Made by a program: the position numbers and the translations under genes
Assembly: GCA_009746045.1 (NCBI GenBank)
Contig: RPFO01000667.1
Location: 3,355,273 to 3,419,272, forward strand
DNA: 64,000 nucleotides
Reading direction: 5' to 3'
From: Mesostigma viride
Taxonomy: Eukaryota; Streptophyta; Mesostigmatophyceae; Mesostigmatales; Mesostigmataceae
Shown here: one piece after another, positions 57,401 to 64,000 of the stretch
Layout of the letters: every line of letters begins with the position of its first letter
Position numbering within the stretch: the stretch's first letter is position 1
Notes under the pieces: model-generated
What the model was told of the DNA's origin: nothing
Seen by the model: the letters and a program-made list of their open reading frames with translations, nothing else
The model's database searches: none

Positions 57401-60151
57401 CTCCCACCCATCCACCTTCCAACCATCCCACTGTAGTCTCGCTCCCACCCATCCACCTTCCAACCATCCCACTGTATTCTCGCTCCCACCCATCCACCTT
57501 CCAACCATCCCACTGTATTCTCGCTCCCACCCATCCACCTTCCAACCATCCCACTGTAGTCTCGCTCCCACCCATCCACCTTCCAACCATCCCACTGTAT
57601 TCTCGCTCCCACCCATCCACCTTCCAACCATCCCACTGTATTCTCGCTCCCACCCATCAACCTTCCAACCATCCCACTGTAGTCTCGCTCCCACCCATCC
57701 ACCTTCCAACCATCCCACTGTATTCTCGCTCCCACCCATCCACCTTCCAACCATCCCACTGTAGTCTCGCTCCCACCCATCCACCTTCCAACCATCCCAC
57801 TGTATTCTCGCTCCCACCAGGGCCACATGTCAGCATTTCCCTCCCAACCCCTCACCAGACTTCATCGCATACCCTTCGTCCCCACCCCCACCTTCACCGT
57901 GTGCCTGCCGGTTCCGCCCCCTTGCATCCGTGCGCACATCTCCTCCTGCCTGCCTCCCTGCGTGGCCTACTGGCCTACCCCCCTCCCTCCCTGCCCCCGC
58001 CCTTCTGCCTCCTGCCTCCTGCCACATTGCCCTTATCCTCCCTGCCCCCGCCCTTCTGCCTCCTGCTCCTGCCACATTGCCCTTATCCTCCCTGCCCCCG
58101 CCCTTCTGCCTCCTGCTCCTGCCACATTTCCCTTATCCTCCCTCCCCCAGGCCGCTCCTCTGGTTCTTCCTCGCGCAAGCCGTCGTCCCCATCATGCGGG
58201 AAGCCCAGGTCTTCTTCCTCGTGAACCACCTGGGCCTGTCCATGCAGTTCATCAGCCTCAAGCAGACGACCGCGTTCGTGGGCCTGCTGCTGGGCACGGT
58301 CATTTATAACCGCTACCTCAAGGGCTGCGGCATGCGGCGCATATTCTTCTGGTCGCATGTTGCGATGGCGGCGACAACCCTGCCGGACCTCATGCTGGCG
58401 ACGCGGCTAAACTTGGCGCTGGGCATCCCTGACCAGGCGTTTGCCGTGGGCTCGTCGTCGCTGCACGAGATGGTCACCATGTTCAAGTGAGGGAAGGGTG
58501 AACGCGTGTCCTAATAATAGACCTGGCTAGCTGGGAGGGAGATGGTCAACATGTTCAAGGGTGGAACGAGTGAACATGTGTTCTAATAATAGAATAGAGC
58601 TAGCTAGCTGTGAGGAAATGCTCAACATGTTTAAGCGAAGAAACTGATTTTAGAACTTTTAACCATGTGTTCTAAAAAGTAGATCTGGATGGCTGCAAGG
58701 GAAAGGGGAGGCATGTTCATTTGAGGGAACTGGTCAACAGGACTGTTAGCCCAAATTAGAAATTTGAGGAGTCAGCACGTCCATGTGGGCGATAGAGGTT
58801 TTCCATAAATAGGTATGTCGTTCTCAGGAAGTTCTTACTAAATGCTTCTCTAGGTGGGATGGATCATGAGAGAGGGGTGGTATGTCCCCGCGCGGGGGGT
58901 GGGGGTGGTGCTGGAAATATAACTTCCATGCAGGAGAGCGGTGGTCGGCCTCGACAAGGTTGATTGGCCTGCACGCTCAGTAAGCTACTTTCAGCGCGGA
59001 AGGCGATCGGCAAGCTTATGCGATCAGCGTGACTGGAAGAGAGGCGTGAGGGCTTGTTTCAGGGGGTGCAAGGGATATGGTAACGTTTCTCAGCAAATCA
59101 GGTGGTGGCTTACCCACATCGTGCACTAGTAGTGCGTGCTTGGGTGCGCAACATAGTGTACTGCTATCTGTGTTGCTATACATTTATAGATACTGCCGCC
59201 CTGTTTGATTTTTGTTACACACAAATGCTGCCATTACTATGCTAATTATAGCAGCATTTGTTGTACTCTTACCATCGTACTAATTATAGCGTTACGTATT
59301 ATCTTGATTGCCTACCATTTGTGGTGTTTATATCATGCCTGGTTTTGTTGCTGGTGGCCCCTGTGCCGGCGGCCAGGTTCATGCCCTTCAACGTGATGTA
59401 AGGTGTTCTAACGGGGTGCTGTGTGGTGTCTTGTGGTGTATGCAACTGGGCGGCCATGTGCCGGCGGCCAGGTTCATGCCCTTCCTTGTGCTCTCGGCCA
59501 AGCTGTGCCCACCCGGCATCGAGGGCACGCTCTTCGCCGTGTTCATGTCCGTCCACAACTTTGGGGCAACCTGCTCGGGCTATCTCTCTGCTTGGCTGGC
59601 ACTGGCTCTGGGCATTGATGAGGTATGTTTAGTTAGGAGTGCGCTATGTATAGTTGTCAGAAATGTTCTATTTTGGGCTACCAATCTGTGTGGCTGTCGG
59701 TGGTTCTGGGCATTTTTTAGGTAGGTTTGAAGACATTAGATAAAGTAGAAGTATAGTTTGGTATATAATCGGTTGTCAGCCATGCAAGCTATCTCTCTGT
59801 GTGGCTGTCGCTCAAGCGGGGCATCGATGAGGTACATGTAGTCAGGTGTGCTCTATTATCTGGTGGTTACGTATTACGCAGGGAGGGCGCTGTGCAAGGA
59901 GAGGTAAGCGATGCCCCATGACTTGCTGTTTACTTTTGGAAGCCACGGCGTCATGGGTTGATATCAAATATACCTGCCCCATCCGTGTGCATCGCCATGT
60001 GCTCCTGTCCTTGTGATTCTCCCGCCTGCAGAATAATTTTGAGAATCTTCCAATTGCGATTGTTGTACAGATGGTAATGCCACTTGTACCGCTGGCATTG
60101 CTATGGTGGGTGCCACGGGAGTCGGATCTTGAAGAAGATAAGGAAGAATAG
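51688..60151 (+). CDS. BT1-family (folate/biopterin-type) major facilitator transporter
   Basis: Predicted 571-aa membrane protein from 7 exons: 51688-51774, 52227-52354, 53361-53604, 54459-55108, 58151-58486, 59472-59622, 60032-60151; phases agree throughout. BT1 proteins carry folates, pterins and in some cases other solutes across plastid or plasma membranes. Family blocks seen: [40 protein letters not shown] followed by [47 protein letters not shown] and [20 protein letters not shown]. About 10-12 hydrophobic segments are spread over residues 15-560. Exon 4 carries a long polar central loop (about residues 200-345; rich in Gly, Ser, Ala, Arg, Gln), unusually large for the family. The C-terminus is acidic ([10 protein letters not shown]). 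The substrate cannot be told from sequence. Confidence 0.92.
52453..52754. mobile_element. MITE-like element with terminal inverted repeats
   Basis: Left end ATCCCCGCGTTAAGTTACGA (52454-52473) matches the reverse complement of 52734-52753 with one mismatch. Inside, CCCCGCGTTAAGTTACGACG recurs near 52489 and 52695. No transposase and no clear target-site duplication; it lies in the second BT1 intron. Confidence 0.6.
52827..52962. repeat. 46-bp tandem repeat, 3 copies
   Basis: Three units containing ATTGTGCTCCTGTTTTAAAG and GTGTGTCAGGGGGCTTATTT in the second BT1 intron. Confidence 0.93.
53605..54458. repeat. Third BT1 intron: degenerate junction copies and a (CA)n tract
   Basis: Exon 3 ends TTTGCGGGCGACCTGCAG followed by GTGCGT. 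Similar stretches lie near 53627 (TTTGCAGGAGACCCGCATT) and 53690 (CTTGTGGGCAACCTGCAGCAG). A CA tract of about 120 bp runs at 54310-54430, just before the acceptor at 54458. Homology of the junction copies is uncertain. Confidence 0.5.
55109..55195 (+). repeat. 10-bp GTAGGACACT array starting at the BT1 exon 4 donor
   Basis: Exon 4 ends CTGCG followed by GTAAGGATGC. The intron continues as 10-11-bp units GTAGGACATG, GTAAAACTCT and then five copies of GTAGGACAC(T/G). Every unit starts with GTA, like the donor. Confidence 0.75.
55794..57818. repeat. 41-bp minisatellite, about 49 copies
   Basis: Units contain CTCGCTCCCACCCATCCACC and TTCCAACCATCCCACTGTA, with variants TATTCTC/TAGTCTC and CATCCACC/CATCAACC. 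The array lies in the BT1 intron between exons 54459-55108 and 58151-58486, pyrimidine-rich on the transcribed sense strand. CATCAACC units at 56221, 57082 and 57656 are spaced by whole multiples of 41 bp and followed by the same TAGTCTC variant, indicating block duplications. Confidence 0.97.
57981..58150 (+). repeat. 50-bp pyrimidine-rich repeat up to the BT1 exon 5 acceptor
   Basis: CCTTATCCTCCCTGCCCCCG starts units at 58031 and 58081, with a partial unit near 57981. The next unit, at 58131, reads CCTTATCCTCCCTCCCCCAG and is the real acceptor of exon 58151. The array thus repeats the polypyrimidine tract of the 3' splice site. Confidence 0.75.
58468..58690 (+). repeat. ~73-bp tandem repeat copying the BT1 exon 5 end and donor
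   Basis: The exon end GAGATGGTCACCATGTTCAA is followed by GTGAGGGAAGGGTGAACG. Copies GAGATGGTCAACATGTTCAA (58539) and GAAATGCTCAACATGTTTAA (58614) follow, each with a related intron part including GTGTTCTAATAATAGA. The donor GT is intact only in the first copy at the equivalent position. Confidence 0.9.
59363..59471 (+). repeat. 95-bp duplication of the BT1 exon 6 acceptor
   Basis: GTGCCGGCGGCCAG followed by GTTCATGCCCTTC spans the real acceptor (59471/59472) and also occurs 95 bp upstream (59376/59377). The copy runs into a stop (ATGTAA) soon after, so the second is taken as the exon start. Confidence 0.9.
59623..59832 (+). repeat. Two further copies of the BT1 exon 6 end and donor
   Basis: Exon 6 ends GGCTATCTCTCTGCTTGGCT...GGCATTGATGAG followed by GTATGT (59623). 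A copy ending at 59720 reads GGCTACCAATCTGTGTGGCT...GGCATTTTTTAG followed by GTAGGT and contains a stop just before the donor. A copy ending at 59831 reads AGCTATCTCTCTGTGTGGCT...GGCATCGATGAG followed by GTACAT and is open, encoding [15 protein letters not shown] against the real [15 protein letters not shown]. Confidence 0.88.
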
Positions 60152-60589
60152 TAGCGGTAGTCCTTGCAGGAAGGATCAGGTAGGTAGGTGTCAGTGACTT
60201 CAAGAAAGCAAGAGACCAGGTTGCGCCTGAAACGAAGATAGTTGGTAGGTGGACTTCGGTCTAATCTTAGTTCTAGCAAACCCAACGGACGCTCAAGGCA
60301 TGATGGATCCAAGTTAATTGCTTTGAATGAAATAAACGTGAAAACGTCCCCCCCAAAAAAATTGAGCCCCTTGTGCAATGTTGTGAGACAACTATTCCTG
60401 GTTGCATGGTTGTATGCTTAATTAAATAGTACAACGCTGGGGCAAACTATGATGTCACAGCTGCTGCGTGAAAACTGCGCGCCTGTGGCTTGACTATGAT
60501 AATGTTAGATAGAGAACCGATGTTTGCCAAGCGCCCTGGTGTACTAGTACTTATAACACAGCTCTTTGGTTTGTGTGACTTATCAATGA
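60152..60589. terminator. 3' flank of the BT1 transporter gene
   Basis: Sequence after the stop codon at 60149-60151. It should contain the 3' UTR and polyadenylation site, but no signal could be assigned. A minus-strand open frame at 59842-60378 overlaps the last BT1 exon in antisense and has no recognisable motif. Confidence 0.3.
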
Positions 60590-61035
60590 GGATCAACGAG
60601 CCCATGTCGGTGGCCGACTAGCCGCGCGGCAAGGCCGCACCTGGCCACCGCTGGACGTTTTCTGATAGGCTGGGATTGGACCTGTGCTACCCAAGGAGGA
60701 GCGGGCTTACGCCCGGGCAGCCTCCCGGTTTGTCTTTAAATATATGGAGGCAGATGTCTTGCAAATATATAGGTGGCATCAGAATATAGGTGGCAGGTAG
60801 TTATGAAAGGTACCATCCCCGAGTCGGTGGGGGTTCCGCGTGTGAGCAAATTTGGCAACCATAGTGATTCGAGTCTATCGCGGTGCCTGCAGCCCTGTAA
60901 CTAGAAGCTAGATAGCTAGATCCTTCCCCTTCCCATCCCATCGATCCCATTTCCATTCCACTGAGGACTCATGCTCATGTGACGCAGTCCACTACATGTA
61001 TTAAGGGGACCGGAGTGGGTGGAATTTTCTTGTGT
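60590..61035 (+). mobile_element. Decayed LINE 3' end, copy B
   Basis: Encodes RWTFSDRLGLDLCYPRRSGL and a TPGQPPG ending, matching the C-terminal end of the LINE at 41672-42315. The 3' UTR follows in the same order (GGTTCCGCGTGTGAGC, GTAACTAG, CCACTGAGGACTCATGCTCA) and ends in TTAAGGGGACCGGAGTGGGT. Confidence 0.7.
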
Positions 61036-61136
61036 ATAAAAAATCGGCTTTGGTGGCATATTATTCCTTTGTCCATCGGAAAGTGCCCTGTGCTGATTGG
61101 TTTCATAAATATAGTGATTGGACGTTTTATCCCACC

Positions 61137-61330
61137 ACGGAGCCTGTGGGGGCTCCGCGTGTGACCAAGTATGGCATTCATAGCGATTCGGGCCGCGGTG
61201 CACACCCCCCTGTAACTAGGACCTAGATAGCTTATACCATCCATTCCATCCCATGTTCCCCTCCCACTGAGGACTTATGCTCACGTGACGCAGTCACGTG
61301 TCTATTAATTAATTAATTAATTAATCCCAC
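61137..61330 (+). mobile_element. LINE 3' UTR fragment, copy C, with (TTAA)n tail
   Basis: GGAGCCTGTGGGGGCTCCGC through ATGCTCACGTGACGCAG is nearly identical to the 3' UTR at 42142-42300, followed by a (TTAA)n run at 61305-61325. High identity suggests recent insertion relative to the other pieces. Confidence 0.8.
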
Positions 61331-61394
61331 CACGCTGTTACGTATTATTTTTATTTATCTATTTATTATTAATTCATTCATTCATTAATCCCAC

Positions 61395-61790
61395 CATGAG
61401 CGAGGACGACATGACGACCCGGATCGGCATGCCCTGGGCGCAGCTCCACAACAGGCACTGTCGCTGGTGGAGCACCCCCACCCTGCCCCGGCGGGTTGTC
61501 AAGCGTGACCTGTTCAAGGTCGTCATTCTGACGATCCTGACCTACGGCGCCGCGTGACGTGGACACTGACGCAGGAGCTGGAGAAGCGACTCGACGGCAC
61601 TGACGGCACCAAGATGCTGCGCAAGGCACATATTCCCTTTGGTTTGCACATTAGCAATGAGGATTTGCATGTATGCTGATTTACCATATTTTTCCCGCAC
61701 TCTAATTAGGCACCAGCGCCTGGGTATAGCCCGGCACCTGGCCCGCACGGCAATTGATATGGTTTGGAGAAAATTTGTTTGCCCATTCTC
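61395..61790 (+). mobile_element. Decayed LINE coding fragment, copy D
   Basis: Encodes MTTRIGMPWAQLHNRHCRWW, then VVKRDLFKVVILTILTYGA, and after a frameshift WTLTQELEKRLDG, MLRKAHIPFGLHISNED and (in another frame) the RRLGIARHLAR block. This is the linker and C-terminal region after the RT domain of the same LINE family. Confidence 0.7.
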
Positions 61791-61984
61791 CAGGAAATTT
61801 TTCAATCCTATAGGAAAATATGCCATCAAAATGAATAGCGTCTTTTTCTATTCTTAGCTCACCACTGGTGCGTGGTTGGGGGTTAGTAACCCCAACAAGA
61901 GGTGGGATAAATGCAAAAACTGACATCATAATTATGGTCCTCAATCATCCCTAGGTGGCTTTCAAATGCATTGGAATTGATATT

Positions 61985-63080
61985 GAATGTAGTCAGTTTG
62001 GGGGGGGGTATAGACCCACTCCGGTCCCCTTCAAGTTACACGCCGTAGACGTACTGCGCCACATGAACAGAAGTCCTCAGTGGCATGGAGGATATGGGAT
62101 TTGCCTCCGTATTACAGACAGACCAGGAGGCTGCCTGGACGCGAGCAGCCCGTCCCGTCTAGGGTAGCGCATGTCCATGCCCAGCCTCAGTGACTCTCCC
62201 AATTAAGGGAGGCGCGTGAATGAATGATCGAGTTATCGAATGCCTAGCCTATGTATCACGGATTTAGTTCATGGATGGCGGCCCGGCCGCGCGCGGCCTG
62301 GGGCATGCCATGTGCATGATGACAAAACGCCCGGGCAGCCTGCGCAGGCTTGGTGCCAGCTAGTCTCTCGGATGTGTCTACCTGATCTGTGCTAGCTGGG
62401 ATCAGGTCACGCCCAGCCAGGCCTAGCTAGGCGCCTGTACGTGTCTAAGAATGTGAGAGTCGTGGTTCTCTGAACATAGTTTTTTTATAGTGAGATGGAA
62501 GGGTAGCCGCTATAATAGCTTTTTCTGATCAGAAGACAAATCCTCATGGCTAATTTGAAAACCGTGAATGGAATATTAGGCGCCCTATACGCAACATCGA
62601 TCTTGGTGACATGCAGCGCCGTCGAGCCGAGCCTCCATTGCCTGCGTCAGCGTCCACGTCTCGGCGCCGTAGGTCAGGATCGTCAGAAATTCACTGGAAT
62701 GACTACCTAAGTTTCAAGAACAGGTCGCGCGCTTGACTTAATATACGGGGCAGGGCGGGGCCGGGCAGTTCCTCCACCAGCGGCGATGCTCGTGATCGAT
62801 CGAGCTGCGCGCCCCCACGCGGCAATGATGCCGAATCATCCGGGTCGTCACGTCGTCCTCGCAGTCGGGGAGCCATTGAACTGACAAGCAGCTTGAAGCG
62901 GCGGGAGTTAGTTGTTGATTGAGGGTCGTCAGCGGAGCCCTAATGTTTTTGTACATTGAGCATGACACGGAAGCTTACATAGTTCACCAGTCAGGGATCG
63001 GCAGCTCGTTGGCGAGTAGGATCATGTTGCAGTCGTCGAGTAGGAACCTCGTGAGTGCCATGTGACTGCCATCCGCTTAA
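61985..63080 (-). mobile_element. Decayed LINE in opposite orientation, copy E
   Basis: On the minus strand, from right to left: FLLDDCNMILLANELPIPDW near 63060-62990 (possibly the RT catalytic DD region), EDDVTTRM and HRRWW near 62850-62760, ILTYGAETWTLTQ near 62680, then the (K/R)RLxLAGx and GTKPAQ region, DRLGMDM near 62180, and a 3' end with GGGGACCGGAGTGGGT near 62015. Frames are broken throughout. Confidence 0.65.
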
Positions 63081-64000
63081 TCGGCGGCCGGTGCCTAGTA
63101 GCCGGGACTGTGAGGTATACCACAACTTAGGCACAAGTCCAGTTGTTGTTGGCGCCGGCGAGCCACCGGGCAGCTCGATCTGCGATCGAGTCCGCGCGGC
63201 GCCGGCGCCGGCTAGCAGTGTGCGCCGCCTGCGGGCTGCTGGGCGTGATGCAGGCGGATCCATGCATACTTGCCGTGCTGATCCTCGAGATGGGCGAAGT
63301 CAGATTCACGGACGTGGAGGTCCAGCTCCTGCTCCTTCGTCGACTGTCGGATGGCCAAGTGGTACTCCTCCAAGGTTGAGGTGTGCATAGCGGGCGGGGT
63401 CACGGCTGTTGTGCATGGCTTGCCTGCATGGCCTGGATGACAGCCAGGAGCCGGTGGGGACTGGTGAAGCGGGGTGGACGCCGGGGGGCCGGGCAGCCTG
63501 GTACCGGCCGCGCGCGGGCAGCTTGCCAGCTACTAAGGTGCCGCAGGCCGGATGCCGGGCTGACAGTGGGCAGCCGGGGGTGGCTGTCCGGGATGTCCGA
63601 CGCGTCGACGAAGTGCTCCTCCGCGGCGCGCTTAATTGTGGAAACTTTTTCCGCCGGTATGGTACTCCAGAGATTTGTCAGTCAGCTGCAATAACAAACT
63701 CCTGACTTGACGAGCATGCAAGCAATGAGACGAATATTCAACGCGACGCGAGCCAGATTACTATTTAATTAGTTAAATTAGCTAACATTCATGACTGCGT
63801 TACTTGCTAGGGCGTCAGATGAGCATGAATATCTGGTTGACAGTCTCGTTTGATAAATCCTACAAAGTTAAACCTCAATCCACATTGGAATTGAATGGGA
63901 TCACTTCAGGGTGGTATCTACTTTCTTGTTTATCTATAATAACCTTTAGTTGCAGGGTTGCCGGGGGGTGCCACGGCCCGAATCACTAGTCAGTTCTACC
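63081..64000. other. No gene recognised at the right edge
   Basis: GC-rich to 63650, with short open frames on both strands. The minus-strand frame at 63212-63403 could be an upstream part of LINE copy E, but no motif supports it. The last 300 bp are AT-richer and featureless. Confidence 0.4.

Noticed and set aside
55277-57855. Repeat protein frames across the 41-bp array (plus-strand HPSTFQPSH and minus-strand GWKVDGWE types)
   Set aside because: All three phases of the unit are open on both strands, and the array lies in the BT1 intron.

Overview
The window is nuclear DNA from an intron-rich eukaryote. Four protein genes were reconstructed from conserved protein blocks plus splice sites with matching reading phase. 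Three are on the minus strand: a DNA polymerase theta (POLQ) type helicase (486-25122, cut by the left window edge), a GT29 sialyltransferase-like Golgi enzyme (30564-40347, 11 exons, 587 aa) and the electron transfer flavoprotein alpha subunit ETFA (44514-51001, 6 exons, 363 aa). One is on the plus strand: a BT1-family folate/biopterin-type transporter (51688-60151, 7 exons, 571 aa). The mix of BT1 transporter, GT29 enzyme, mitochondrial ETF and the LINE types suggests a microalga, perhaps a green alga. That is inference; the sequence does not settle the lineage.

Layout: 1-25 kb is the POLQ helicase, with one intron of 18,854 bp of which 18,008 bp is a 21-bp minisatellite (about 857 units). 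25-30.5 kb has no recognisable gene; it holds GC-rich palindromic repeats and the (CCGT)n and (TTCC)n tracts. 30.5-40.3 kb is the GT29 gene. 40.4-44.5 kb holds decayed non-LTR retrotransposon (LINE) pieces. 44.5-51 kb is ETFA. 51.0-51.7 kb is a 686-bp divergent promoter region. 51.7-60.2 kb is the BT1 transporter. 60.5-63 kb is a cluster of LINE 3' ends. The four genes have unrelated jobs (DNA repair, glycosylation, mitochondrial electron transfer, solute transport); this is not a pathway cluster.

The most interesting signal is structural. In all four genes, introns repeatedly begin with tandem copies of a segment spanning the exon-intron boundary: the last few exon bases, the 5' splice site and the start of the intron. 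I count 27 internal donor sites; 10 show clear copies of this kind (units from 10 to 111 bp, 1 to about 23 extra copies) and 2-3 more look like degenerate versions. Two BT1 acceptors show the same thing on the 3' side. Many copies keep a usable GT. This looks like intron growth by tandem duplication anchored on splice sites, at stages from a single 20-bp duplication to a 1.3-kb satellite.
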